Positions 1 to 8,587 of a stretch of DNA of 64,000 nt are shown in pieces. Location of the stretch: the NCBI RefSeq assembly GCF_000482465.1, contig NZ_AXVJ01000041.1, positions 62,001-126,000 of the forward strand. Direction: 5' to 3'. Positions within the stretch are counted from its first letter, which is position 1, and the number at the start of each line of letters is the position of its first letter. This stretch comes from Runella limosa DSM 17973 (GTDB lineage Bacteria > Bacteroidota > Bacteroidia > Cytophagales > Spirosomataceae). The translations under genes were made by a program, and so were the position numbers. The notes beneath the pieces were generated by a model. It searched no databases. It was not told the DNA's origin and was given only the letters and a program-made list of their open reading frames with translations.

Positions 1-529
1 TATAACCGATCCAATTCCCGTCGCCGCTCCATTCGTGGCGGTGGGTGCCTCCGCGCAGTGCGCCAGCGGTAAAAGGCGGCGTCACGTCACGGGCATCCAT
101 ATAAATAGGAATATTGGGTGCTTGGTCTTTGATGATAATGCCCGTCCGTCGCCACTGTTGATAAGGGTTGGCGGCGGTCACATTCATTAGGCCATGAATA
201 AACACCACGGATGCTTCGGTGTGGGCATAACTCACCGCCCCCGCGCCAGGCCCCCATGCGGCGTTGTTGGGCAGGGCGTATAGTACTTTTTTCTCCCCTG
301 TTTGGGTATGAACTTTTTCAATTTTGGCCGAAGCTGCAATGCCACCGTCATCGGTGCGGGTGTCGTACACCAACCACTGATCATCAGGCGAAAAATTGTC
401 GTTGTTGTCCAAATCGTGGTGGTACGAAAGGTCGTTGGTTAATTGGGTTTCTTTTAAGTAGGAGTTACTGCTGCAAGAGGTCATGGCAAGACTGGTTAAG
501 CATAAAACGGTTTTTCCGAAGGTGTTCAT
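1..529 (-). CDS. DUF3748 family protein (YidR-like), 3' end beyond window
   Basis: The gene starts at the ATG at 529 and runs off the left edge, so only about 176 N-terminal residues are visible. It opens with a short hydrophobic segment ending in a lipobox-like TSCSS, so it is probably an outer-membrane or periplasmic lipoprotein. The next part contains FSPDDQWLVYDTR, an ..EKVHTQTGEKKVLY.. strand pair, a VFIHG motif and RDVTPPFTAGALRGGTHRH. These match the order of motifs I recall for E. coli YidR (DUF3748), a predicted beta-propeller of unknown function linked to pectin or sugar-acid loci. It lies 30 bases downstream of the 560-2791 gene on the same strand and probably shares its transcript. 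The family call is good; the function is unknown. Confidence 0.75.
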   Translation of the reverse strand, partial: MNTFGKTVLCLTSLAMTSCSSNSYLKETQLTNDLSYHHDLDNNDNFSPDDQWLVYDTRTDDGGIAASAKIEKVHTQTGEKKVLYALPNNAAWGPGAGAVSYAHTEASVVFIHGLMNVTAANPYQQWRRTGIIIKDQAPNIPIYMDARDVTPPFTAGALRGGTHRHEWSGDGNWIGY

Positions 530-559
530 ACAAATTGGCGAATTATAAAAGACGAAAAG

Positions 560-2791
560 CTAAGGTTTTGGAGCGCTGATGACGCCCAAATAGCGTCCCA
601 TCCAATAGGGTAATAAAAAGGAATCGCCCGCACTTAGCTCACTTTGGCCGTTGGCAAGGCGGTCGAGCTTAAATAGATTGCGATTGTGTTTTAACTCTGG
701 TCGCTCGTCGGGCGGAAGAACGTGCGTGATGGTTTGTCCCCGAAAATTGGCAGGAACCGACACAAGGTCTTTGCGGTGGCTATTGACAACTTGCCATTCT
801 ACCATGTCCAACGGAAATTCTTTTAAGTACCAGATGGTTTCTTTTTGGTCAAATTGCTGCGCCCCTGTCATGGCATAACACAAATTCCACAAGCCATTTT
901 TTTCGGGGCGTTCAAAGTCCCAATGTTCTTTGATGGTGTGAAGGTATTGTTTTTTTAGCTCAGATGTAAATGCGTACGGATACAAACACCAATAGGCTAA
1001 GAAGTACATTTCATCGTCGGAGTGGTTCCACTCTTCGGAAAGCTCGGCGGCAAGTTTTCCTTGGTTTTCATCCACGCGGCCAATGTCAGCCATCGGGCGC
1101 ATCAGGTTTTCCAAATAGCCGTGTTTTTGCATCAGCTCGTACGCCTTTTGTTTATAAATTTCTTTTTTGGTGAAATGATAGGCTGTTTGTAAAAAGCCGA
1201 TGATGTTGGAAGAGTACAATTTTCGATCACCAACTGTTTTTGAAAATCCATTGACATACGCAGGATTCCACTTGCCCCAAAGAGTGGGTTTGCCGTCAAA
1301 ATCAATCAAATACCAATCATTTTCGATGATGTAAGTCATCAGCTCGTCCATCAAAGTAATGGCTTTTTGTTTGACTTCGCCGTCTAGGTTTTGTGCCAAC
1401 ATGGTCAGGGCAAACATTTGCCCCACCGTTTGGTCGCTGCTGGTGGTGCCGCGCCAATCCCACACGCTGTCTTTGGCCTGTACCCAGCCGTTGGTCATGC
1501 CACCATCCCACGGAACGGCCTTAAATTTATGGTGTCCGTGGCGTTCAAAACCTCGGGCAAAGTACCCTTTCATGTTGGTAATGCTAAAGAGGCGTTGCAT
1601 GGCTTCAAACGATTCGAGGCAATTGTCAAGGGCTACTTTTTCTCCCGTCACTTTGTATCGAAACAATTGGCTAACGAGGTACATCGACGTCCAGAGGTTG
1701 TCGCTGTCGCGTTGTCCCATTTCAAAGGTTGATAAATCGCCATTTTTTAAGGTAGAAACGTCGCAGTTGAAACCATAACGAATGTGGCGCTGGCGTACCT
1801 GTTTTTCATAGACCATGGCTTTGTCGTGGAGGGTCATTTTGTCAAAATGAATTTCGCCTACGCCTTTGTTGGTAAGTAGTTGAACGGTTTGGTTTGGCCC
1901 TGCTGCAATGCTCACAACCCGATTACTAGGAATCCAACGTTCGCCATAATAATAGTTAAAGCCACCTTCGGGCCGACGCATAAATGCCCCCGTGGTAGAG
2001 CCTAGCCATAGTTTATCGTTGATGTAAGCCATGGCGGTCAGCTGCGGGCAGGGTAGTTTTTCTTGCAGCGCAGTGGCCTTGAAAGTAAGGGCCGAAACTG
2101 CAAAATAGCCGTTTGAAGTACCTACAAATAGGGAGTCTTTGGCCAAAGCAAAACAGCTCAGGTTATTGCTCTGAAATTCGGTTTTAACCTCTTTGGTGGC
2201 CACTGAATAGGAGATAATCTGCTGCGAGGTGAGCATCAAAAAACGGTTTCGAGGTGAATCAAACACCAGTTCCAAAATGGGCTGACTTGGAGCGGGCTTG
2301 GTGTCCACAACAGCATTGTTTTGAAGCAATGTAAGCCGTTGGGCATTGGCGACCAAAAACGTAAAGTTGGGAGCTGACGCCAGTTTCTGGGCGGAGCCAA
2401 GCGAATGGGGCGCATACACTTTTCCTGCCCACGCGTTGCTCAACACCGCACGATCGTCCATAAAAACCAGTTGACCTTGGAGAAGTGCCATATCGGCTAT
2501 TTTTCGGCTGGACATCGGAACGTACGAGCGGTCAGGACGAAGTTGGCCTGGGTACTGGAATTGTCCCCCGTGGGGCTGCATAAGACCTGCCGAAGTCAAA
2601 ATTCGTATCCGTCCGTCTTTGTCGGTAAGGATTTTATGAAGCTGCACCGAACTGTCTTGAACATAGTATTTGATGCTATAATCTTGGAGATATGGCTGGT
2701 CGGTGTAGGCCGTTGGGCGCAGCTTTTGAGATAGCGAAGGGAATGTTACCCAAAATGTTAGCAATAATGCAAGTGTGGAAGTGAAACGCAT
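560..2791 (-). CDS. Secreted protein: N-terminal beta-propeller plus C-terminal helical (alpha/alpha) domain, unknown function
   Basis: This 743-residue protein has a Sec signal peptide (residues 1-21, cleavage near SLSQ). Residues about 55-330 are short beta-rich repeats such as KIWLGSTTGAF-type blades, resembling two-component-regulator propellers. Residues about 345-650 are helical with aromatic/Gly loops (RDSDNLWTSMYLVSQL, PWDGGMTNGW, WNHSDDEMYFLAYW), resembling an (alpha/alpha)6 barrel as in glycan-active proteins. I do not recognise the family. A periplasmic or secreted role in carbohydrate handling is an inference from the fold resemblance and from the DUF3748 gene immediately downstream. 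Confidence 0.6.
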   Translation of the reverse strand: MRFTSTLALLLTFWVTFPSLSQKLRPTAYTDQPYLQDYSIKYYVQDSSVQLHKILTDKDGRIRILTSAGLMQPHGGQFQYPGQLRPDRSYVPMSSRKIADMALLQGQLVFMDDRAVLSNAWAGKVYAPHSLGSAQKLASAPNFTFLVANAQRLTLLQNNAVVDTKPAPSQPILELVFDSPRNRFLMLTSQQIISYSVATKEVKTEFQSNNLSCFALAKDSLFVGTSNGYFAVSALTFKATALQEKLPCPQLTAMAYINDKLWLGSTTGAFMRRPEGGFNYYYGERWIPSNRVVSIAAGPNQTVQLLTNKGVGEIHFDKMTLHDKAMVYEKQVRQRHIRYGFNCDVSTLKNGDLSTFEMGQRDSDNLWTSMYLVSQLFRYKVTGEKVALDNCLESFEAMQRLFSITNMKGYFARGFERHGHHKFKAVPWDGGMTNGWVQAKDSVWDWRGTTSSDQTVGQMFALTMLAQNLDGEVKQKAITLMDELMTYIIENDWYLIDFDGKPTLWGKWNPAYVNGFSKTVGDRKLYSSNIIGFLQTAYHFTKKEIYKQKAYELMQKHGYLENLMRPMADIGRVDENQGKLAAELSEEWNHSDDEMYFLAYWCLYPYAFTSELKKQYLHTIKEHWDFERPEKNGLWNLCYAMTGAQQFDQKETIWYLKEFPLDMVEWQVVNSHRKDLVSVPANFRGQTITHVLPPDERPELKHNRNLFKLDRLANGQSELSAGDSFLLPYWMGRYLGVISAPKP

Positions 2792-3288
2792 AGTTGGCTT
2801 ATCAGAAAAATCAATATCTATAGTACGACGGATGCGGGAGTGAAGACTATTTCGCTTTCCAAAAGGATATTTTGTTACGGCATAATTTTATACCATTAGC
2901 TAATGTCCGAATTGTATATATTGTTTGATAAATAGCCATAACTCTGGAAAAAAAACGCTTGATAAATAGTTTGGGGGAATTTATTTAACGGTTTGGAAGT
3001 ACCAAAAAATAGTGCATAATTGCGCACTTTAGTTCGTTGTTTATTAGTCATTTAAAACAAAAAAGGCTGCTTTTTTGACATTTGAGAGCACCAATTGTGG
3101 GTATTTAAAAGGTAAAAAAGTGACGAATTTTGTACAAAGAAAAAGGATGTTTGTATGCTCAAAAAGGCATTTTATTTACTTTTTCGTTTCGTATCTTTTT
3201 TGTTATTGGATATTTGTTTCTTTTGGGCTAATTTTGATGAAACCATCAGTTGGAAATTGATAATAAAGTATAATTTTGAAATGCCGTT
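2792..3288. promoter_or_regulatory. AT-rich intergenic region with divergent promoters
   Basis: About 500 bases separate two divergent genes. Short open frames here, including one at 3075-3260, have low-complexity, Phe-rich translations and no family resemblance, so I call no gene. Just before the AraC-type gene there is an exact Bacteroidota -7 element TAATTTTG (3271-3278), preceded by TTG at 3250-3252 with an 18-base spacer. The ATG at 3289 is only 10 bases beyond the -7 element, so this transcript would be almost leaderless. Confidence 0.45.
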
Positions 3289-3846
3289 ATGAATGCCATC
3301 CCGCCAAACCTAACTGGAGAAACCCTTATCATCGAAATTGATAAGGCCAATGTTGCTGAATGTATGGAGTTCCTTATCAAAGCACACATCCCTTTTAAAG
3401 TAGAATACAAAGGAACTAGCGCTACTGAATCTCCCTTGGAGATTGCCTCGTTAATGAGTGATGCAGAAGCTGATTTAACCCCTAGAAAAAAAGAAAAGCG
3501 CCTGAAAGAAGCGCAGCTCGTAGAAAACATTTACCGACAGTACATCTCTGACACCGACTTTAGTACCTCGGCCAACATCAAGGACATTGTCAAAGAGTAC
3601 AGTATCAGTTTATTAAACTTTCAACAAATCTTTAAAACCGTCTATGGTAAGTCTTTTTACCAATTGTACATTGATAAAAAGATGGACTATGCGGCTGATT
3701 TGCTCCGAAAAGGGCACAAAGCAAAAGAAATTGCCAAAATGATTGGTTACGGCGACAAATCGAGCATTAAGTTTAACAAGATGTTTCAGAAACACTTTGG
3801 ACTGACGCCCAAAAAGTTTCAGATGGAAGCAAGGGCCGCTTCCTGA
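3289..3846 (+). CDS. AraC-family helix-turn-helix transcriptional regulator
   Basis: The protein has 185 residues. The C-terminal half (about 90-182) is an AraC/XylS double helix-turn-helix: FYQLYIDKKMDYAADLL is followed by KAKEIAKMIGYGDKSS and the closing FGLTPKKFQ. The first 60 residues form a small alpha/beta segment instead of a cupin sugar-binding domain, so the input signal is unknown. It stands alone with its own promoter, and a lipoprotein gene follows after 62 bases. The DNA-binding function is secure; the targets are not visible. Confidence 0.85.
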   Translation: MNAIPPNLTGETLIIEIDKANVAECMEFLIKAHIPFKVEYKGTSATESPLEIASLMSDAEADLTPRKKEKRLKEAQLVENIYRQYISDTDFSTSANIKDIVKEYSISLLNFQQIFKTVYGKSFYQLYIDKKMDYAADLLRKGHKAKEIAKMIGYGDKSSIKFNKMFQKHFGLTPKKFQMEARAAS

Positions 3847-3908
3847 GATTTGGGCTTGAATCCAACCTGAGGGGCTTGATTTGCGTCATGGTTGAAAGAA
3901 ACTTTCCC

Positions 3909-4682
3909 ATGAAAAAAATCTATTTCTTTATAGCAATCACTTGCTGGTTGATGGGTTGTGGAAACAACCCATCTCCCTTGAGTAACATCGGCCCCAAAAT
4001 CAGCGAGATACGCGAAAATGGAAAGCTACAGATGGCGTTTTTGTACAACAAACAAGGGTATGTTACAGAAATCCAAAAGTACTACTCCGATGGTCGAAAC
4101 GTCTGGGAATCATGGCGTTATGAGTACGAAGGGAGCAAGGTGGTCAAACAAGAATATTGGTCGTCGCATCCGCTTCATTTAAGTACTTTTCCCGCGCCAG
4201 GTAAGCCGCTGGCGCTGCAATGGGCTACTAAATACGAGTACGCATCCAACCAGCCTTATCCTTCCAAAGTCATCACGTATTCGATGAAAAACCCCAAAGA
4301 GGTCAGTTCGTATCAATTAAATAGCTACGATAATTCGGGGAGACTTTTGAAAAGTGAAAGGTTTACGCCCGATGGGCAAACGAACGGAGTAACGGTTTAT
4401 GAATACGACCAACGGGGAAATTTGCTTTTTTGGGGAGGTTCGTACTGGGAATATGATGCCAAGCCAAGCCCGTTGAGGAAGCTGAATATTCCCTATTGGA
4501 ATCCAAGTTGGCCAAGTCCGAACAACGTAACGGCCAATTTTAGCTTAGATGCCAACGGAAACAAAGTCAACGTATGGCGGTATGAATACACCTACGACGC
4601 CGTTTCGGGTTTTCCTGCGACCTATAAACTGTATATTGATAACAAATTTATGGCCGACGGAGAATACATCTACGAACCCTAA
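3909..4682 (+). CDS. Hypothetical lipoprotein with YD-like repeats
   Basis: I place the start at the ATG at 3909 because it opens directly into a lipoprotein signal (MKKIYFF... LMGCGN). An earlier in-frame start at 3876 would put a non-signal stretch in front. The mature protein of about 240 residues is rich in Tyr/Asp pairs (WRYEYEGSKVV, VYEYDQRGNLLFW, WRYEYTYD) spaced like the YD repeats of Rhs and cell-surface proteins, which suggests an all-beta surface lipoprotein. It is 23 bases upstream of the ThuA-like gene and probably co-transcribed with it. No enzymatic motif is visible and the function is unknown. Confidence 0.7.
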   Translation: MKKIYFFIAITCWLMGCGNNPSPLSNIGPKISEIRENGKLQMAFLYNKQGYVTEIQKYYSDGRNVWESWRYEYEGSKVVKQEYWSSHPLHLSTFPAPGKPLALQWATKYEYASNQPYPSKVITYSMKNPKEVSSYQLNSYDNSGRLLKSERFTPDGQTNGVTVYEYDQRGNLLFWGGSYWEYDAKPSPLRKLNIPYWNPSWPSPNNVTANFSLDANGNKVNVWRYEYTYDAVSGFPATYKLYIDNKFMADGEYIYEP

Positions 4683-4705
4683 GTGGAGAATTTAATAATG
4701 ACAAA

Positions 4706-5515
4706 ATGAAAATATGCTTCTTTGCCTTGATGCTGTGCAGTATGGCTGCGGAATATGCCCGTGCCCAATCGTTTAAAGTGATTGCTTTTTTTACGGGTAA
4801 AAACGACCAAGCGCACGTTAGTTTTGTCAAAGAAGCAAATCGTTTCTTTCCAAAAATGGCTGAGAAACACCATTTTCAATACGATACTACGTCCAATTGG
4901 GATAACCTAAACGCTGATTATCTGTCTAATTATCAGGTGGTTTTGTTTTTAGATACGCGCCCAGACAAACCCAGTCAACGGCAGGCGTTTGAAGAATACA
5001 TGAAAAAAGGAGGGGCGTGGATTGGGTTTCATTTTGCCGCCTTTGCCCTAACGCCGTCTAAGTATCCGCAAGATTGGGATTGGTACCACGAAACATTTTT
5101 GGGGGCGGGGCAATACAAGAGCAATACGTGGCGGCCGACGTCGGCGGTGCTAAAAGTCGAAACCAAAAAGCACTTTTCAACCAAAAAACTCCCCACAACT
5201 TTTACCACTGCCCCCAACGAATGGTACCGCTGGGAGCATGACTTACGGCAAAATCCTGATATTGAAATTCTGTTGTCGATTGACTCCGCTAGTTTTCCGT
5301 TGGGTACGGGACCTAAGCCGCACGAGATTTGGCACAGCGGCTATTACCCCGTGGCGTGGCGCAACAAAAACTACCGAATGTTGTACCTCAACATGGGGCA
5401 CAACGACATTGACTACGAAAACAAAACCAACAAAGAATTGTCGTTTACGTTTGAGAACGAAACCCAAAATCGTTTTGTAATGAATGCTTTATTGGGCTTT
5501 GGAAAGGGAAAGTGA
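4706..5515 (+). CDS. ThuA-like domain secreted protein
   Basis: This 269-residue protein has a signal peptide (1-20, ARAQS). It matches the ThuA-like glutamine-amidotransferase fold common in Bacteroidota: an opening strand KVIAFFTGKNDQAHVSF, the central VVLFLDTRPDKP, GGAWIGFHFA, a W/H-rich middle, and the terminal PVAWRNKNYRMLYLNMGHND. Family members take part in sugar (trehalose, disaccharide) utilisation, but their reaction is generally unproven. The domain spans nearly the whole mature protein with no carbohydrate-binding or PKD modules attached. Confidence 0.85.
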   Translation: MKICFFALMLCSMAAEYARAQSFKVIAFFTGKNDQAHVSFVKEANRFFPKMAEKHHFQYDTTSNWDNLNADYLSNYQVVLFLDTRPDKPSQRQAFEEYMKKGGAWIGFHFAAFALTPSKYPQDWDWYHETFLGAGQYKSNTWRPTSAVLKVETKKHFSTKKLPTTFTTAPNEWYRWEHDLRQNPDIEILLSIDSASFPLGTGPKPHEIWHSGYYPVAWRNKNYRMLYLNMGHNDIDYENKTNKELSFTFENETQNRFVMNALLGFGKGK

Positions 5516-5537
5516 ACATAGCAACGGTGCTATTTCG

Positions 5538-5903
5538 TCACTTAGACATTTCATAGATGGATTTCCTGTATTCAATTCCCCATTGCGCTATTTCGTCAAT
5601 GATACGCTCTAAGGTTTTTCCGTATTCAGTCACTTCATATTCCACCGTAATGGGCTTGGTGTCGAGCACGGTACGACGTATCAGGTGGTTCATTTCCATG
5701 TCTTGCAATTCTTTTGAAAGCATTTTTGCCGCAATACCATCTACTTCTCTCAACAAATCCATAAAACGCATTTTCTCACTTTGCATGAGCGTGCCCAAAA
5801 TGTGGATTTTCCATTTTCCCGACAGTATTTCCATCGTGTCTTTAATAGCCCCAATTCGGGTTTTGCAAATGGCCGTAGTGTTCAGACTTGCTTCTTTTTT
5901 CAT
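5538..5903 (-). CDS. HxlR-family winged-helix regulator
   Basis: The protein has 121 residues, normal for the family. It shows the HxlR pattern: a Cys near the start of the domain (CKTRIGAIKDTMEILSGKWKIHILGTL), then MRFMDLLREVDGIAAKMLSKELQDMEMNHLIRR and a beta-wing (PITVEYEVTEYGKTLE). HxlR proteins often sense electrophiles or redox state through such a cysteine. It is divergent from the DsbA-like gene at 6090. The shared spacer carries an 18-base direct repeat (5949-5984) that is a likely operator, so control of the thiol protein is a reasonable inference. Confidence 0.9.
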   Translation of the reverse strand: MKKEASLNTTAICKTRIGAIKDTMEILSGKWKIHILGTLMQSEKMRFMDLLREVDGIAAKMLSKELQDMEMNHLIRRTVLDTKPITVEYEVTEYGKTLERIIDEIAQWGIEYRKSIYEMSK

Positions 5904-5948
5904 GCTTTACAGTTCAAAATGGTAAAACAAAGGTATTAAAAATGGGAA

Positions 5949-5984
5949 TAGTTTCTAATGGGAAAGTAGTTTCTAAAAGGAAAC
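5949..5984. promoter_or_regulatory. Candidate HxlR operator (two 18-base direct repeats)
   Basis: Two adjacent copies, 5949-5966 and 5967-5984, share TAGTTTCTAA...GGAAA. Each is also an imperfect palindrome (GTTTC-N5/6-GAAA). They lie between the divergent HxlR and DsbA-like genes, 46 bases from the HxlR start and upstream of a TATCTTTG -7 element at 6013-6020. The assignment to HxlR is inferred from position. Confidence 0.5.
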
Positions 5985-6012
5985 GCATAACAATTGTAAA
6001 CTGTCTCGATTT

Positions 6013-6020
6013 TATCTTTG
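6013..6020 (+). promoter_or_regulatory. Promoter -7 element for the DsbA-like gene
   Basis: TATCTTTG is an exact match to the Bacteroidota consensus TAnnTTTG. A TTG lies 16 bases upstream (5994-5996), slightly closer than usual. The start codon is at 6090, giving a leader of about 60 bases. Confidence 0.5.
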
Positions 6021-6089
6021 CATCGGACTTAAAAATCAAGCAAATGAATGTACTTTTTGGGGTACATAATTCTTGACTATCAACTCAAA

Positions 6090-7085
6090 ATGAAAATATA
6101 TAGTACAGCAATTGTCTTGGTAGCCGTTTTTTTAAATTGCCAAGCACAACCAAAAAACAAAACAATGGCCAACGAAACAGTAAACAGTAATCCGCTTTTG
6201 TGCGATCCCGTAGCGGGAATTTGCGGACTTCCAGACGCGACAGACAACCTAAAAGTTGCCACTACGCAGACCCAAAAACCAGTGAAAGTCGTCTATTTTA
6301 CTGACCCAATTTGCTCTTCGTGTTGGGGAATAGAACCACAGCTTCGAAAATTAAAATTGGAGTACGGAAACAGTATCGAAATCGAATACCGCATGGGAGG
6401 TTTGTTGCCCGATTGGAGCTACAACAGCGGTGGAATTAGCAAGCCTTCAGACGTGGCACATCACTGGGACGAAGTAAGCGTGCATTATGATATGCCCATC
6501 GACGGGGACGTTTGGTTAGAATCTCCCTTGCATTCGTCGTATCCGCCGTCGATTGCCTTCAAAGCAGCGCAAATGCAGAATAACGAAAAGGCGATTTTAT
6601 TTTTAAGAGAGATACGGGAAATGGTTTTTTTACAAAAGAAAAACATCACCCAATGGGAGCACCTCGCCACCGCTGCGAAAAAAGTAGGGTTGGACGTGGC
6701 ACAGCTAAAAACGGATTTTGAAGGCAAAGCGAAAATGCTTTTTGAGGAAGATTTGAAGGTAGCAAAAACGTATGGAGTGAGAGGATTTCCTACAATGTTT
6801 TTTTCAAACAACAGTGGCAGCCAAGAAACCGTATATGGTACAAAGCCTTATGTTTTCTACGAAACAGCCGTATTGAGACTGAACGAGAGCGCTACTAAAG
6901 TTGAGTATGGTACAACTTGGGAAACGCTCTTTAAAAAGTATCAATCGTTGACAGCGAAAGAGTTTTCGGTGCTTTCCAATACCCCACGGAATGACAGCGA
7001 AAAAGTATTAAATGAGCTTTCTGATCAAGGAATTTTGACAAAAGTCACCACCAAAAATGGTGCTATTTGGAGAAAAGAGCCGTAG
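6090..7085 (+). CDS. DsbA-family (SpxH/FrnE-like) thioredoxin-fold protein
   Basis: I use the ATG at 6090, which begins a hydrophobic leader (MKIYSTAIVLVAVFLNC), rather than one 14 codons earlier. The protein has about 331 residues. The thioredoxin-fold active site is C75-S-S-C78-W, and the cis-proline loop appears as RGFPTMFF. The motif NPLLCDPVAGICGLP just before the domain carries two further cysteines (38 and 45), typical of Bacteroidota SpxH-like DsbA proteins. Helical insertion residues follow, and a small winged C-terminal part comes last. The N-terminal leader suggests export, unlike cytoplasmic SpxH. The likely role is thiol-disulfide exchange under control of the divergent HxlR regulator. 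Confidence 0.8.
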   Translation: MKIYSTAIVLVAVFLNCQAQPKNKTMANETVNSNPLLCDPVAGICGLPDATDNLKVATTQTQKPVKVVYFTDPICSSCWGIEPQLRKLKLEYGNSIEIEYRMGGLLPDWSYNSGGISKPSDVAHHWDEVSVHYDMPIDGDVWLESPLHSSYPPSIAFKAAQMQNNEKAILFLREIREMVFLQKKNITQWEHLATAAKKVGLDVAQLKTDFEGKAKMLFEEDLKVAKTYGVRGFPTMFFSNNSGSQETVYGTKPYVFYETAVLRLNESATKVEYGTTWETLFKKYQSLTAKEFSVLSNTPRNDSEKVLNELSDQGILTKVTTKNGAIWRKEP

Positions 7086-7100
7086 TGCGTATTTCTTCAA

Positions 7101-8444
7101 TTAGAAATCAAACGCAACTTGGTACCTTTCATTGATGTATTTTTCGAGTGCCGTGATGGCAGTTTCAACGTTTTGGGGGCTTCTTAAATGACTATACGGA
7201 GGGGCTTCCACGCCCGTTCCTGCAAAGTAAGGCTGCAAAATTACCCTGTGTTTCTGGATATAAGCCCCCATAACTTGGGGGTTAAAATCTTTCTGGATAA
7301 ATTCCTTCACGGCGGCTTTGTAATAAGCAAAATAGGCGGGGTCGTCGATAATATACCGTATCAAAGGCCACTGACTCGTCACCTCTTTCATGTCCATACT
7401 GAGGGCAAACCTCGAATTGTTGGAGCCACCCCGCATTTGAAACGATAAATTGAGGTCGTACGGAACCCAGTGCAGAACGCCGTCGGTATTGGCCAAAAAA
7501 TAGTTGTGGGTCAAGACCCCGTACGAGTCCCAATTGCCCACGGTGTTGTTGACGGCCAAGTACCGCAAAAACTCTTTGACGTCAAATATCGTCTCCAACT
7601 CCTTCTTCCATTGTGCATTGTCACTGACCCGTAAAGGGCTATTGAGGGTGGTAATCAGTTGTTTTACGTCCGAGTAATTGGCCAAAGTTTGATTGTTTTG
7701 TTTTTCAAATTGGCTAGTAATAAACTGCTGCATATTCGACTCAGGCTTATATACGTTACCCATTTTTTTACCGCTTTGCGTTTCTACCATGTGCTCCTCC
7801 ACGGACTCAATAACCTGGTAAACCCCACAATTTTTTAACCCTTGACCAAAATCAAGAATAACTTTATAATAGGCTACTTTGCAGGCCATAATACCGTTGT
7901 TTCGGAAGAGTTGGGTGAGCAGTTTTTCTCTTAGGAAAGAGTCGTCGCCGTAGCTAGGCGCAAAAGAGAGTTCTTGAAAGCCATAAAAACGCTGATTTTT
8001 GATGGCGGGGTACTGGTCCTCCCACTCGTCGAATTTTAGCTTAAACGGCAATTTATAAATGCCACTGCGCCAAGACCCATTGAGCGACGCGTTGCCCTTG
8101 AGCCGAAAACCAACATTTTTCCACGTATTGTCGCCTTGTTTAACTTGGGCTTGCACAAAAATGGGGTCGCCATAAACAGCATCCAAAGGAGCACCTACGG
8201 GAGGAGTAACGCCAGGAATAGCGCTGGAACTGCCAAATTTACGCGCCGTACGCCATTCCATGTCCCGCTGAATTTTATCCCAATTCTCTTGTCCCACTTG
8301 AATAGTGATGGTTCGTACCTGATCCTCTGGAAAGACCCAAGCGTAATCTGGGGTTTGGCTAAATTTAGCGGGAAAAACATCCGCGTCATTTTTGCAACCA
8401 ATAACAATGGAAGTCAACAAACAAAGGAAAATGATACGATTCAT
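7101..8444 (-). CDS. CotH kinase-family lipoprotein
   Basis: The protein has 447 residues and a lipoprotein signal (MNRIIFLCLLTSIVIGC). The CotH-like atypical kinase core is visible: GFRLKGNASLNGSW, then PFKLKFDEW, the GDDSFLREKL helix, NCGVYQVIESVEEHMVE, NTVGNWDSYGVLTHNYFL and HWVPYDLNLSF with the metal-binding Asp. Spore-coat CotH phosphorylates protein serines. Bacteroidota members are surface lipoproteins of unknown substrate. It is convergent with the DsbA-like gene (15-base gap). The following 143 bases to the next gene show nothing obvious. Confidence 0.85.
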   Translation of the reverse strand: MNRIIFLCLLTSIVIGCKNDADVFPAKFSQTPDYAWVFPEDQVRTITIQVGQENWDKIQRDMEWRTARKFGSSSAIPGVTPPVGAPLDAVYGDPIFVQAQVKQGDNTWKNVGFRLKGNASLNGSWRSGIYKLPFKLKFDEWEDQYPAIKNQRFYGFQELSFAPSYGDDSFLREKLLTQLFRNNGIMACKVAYYKVILDFGQGLKNCGVYQVIESVEEHMVETQSGKKMGNVYKPESNMQQFITSQFEKQNNQTLANYSDVKQLITTLNSPLRVSDNAQWKKELETIFDVKEFLRYLAVNNTVGNWDSYGVLTHNYFLANTDGVLHWVPYDLNLSFQMRGGSNNSRFALSMDMKEVTSQWPLIRYIIDDPAYFAYYKAAVKEFIQKDFNPQVMGAYIQKHRVILQPYFAGTGVEAPPYSHLRSPQNVETAITALEKYINERYQVAFDF

Positions 8445-8587
8445 GTGCGTAGGACAAGGCTTGCGGTAGTAAGGAGGCGGGAGGTTGTTCTCTACTCGTT
8501 TAAGTCCTCAAAAATTCCTACGAAAGTTTCTTTGCTACATTAATTTGATTTTTTGGAGTAAGCGGTGGTATGTGTACAATATAAAAA

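Noticed and set aside
3075-3260. Small open frame as a gene
   Set aside because: Low-complexity, Phe/Lys-rich translation in an AT-rich promoter region with no recognisable family.
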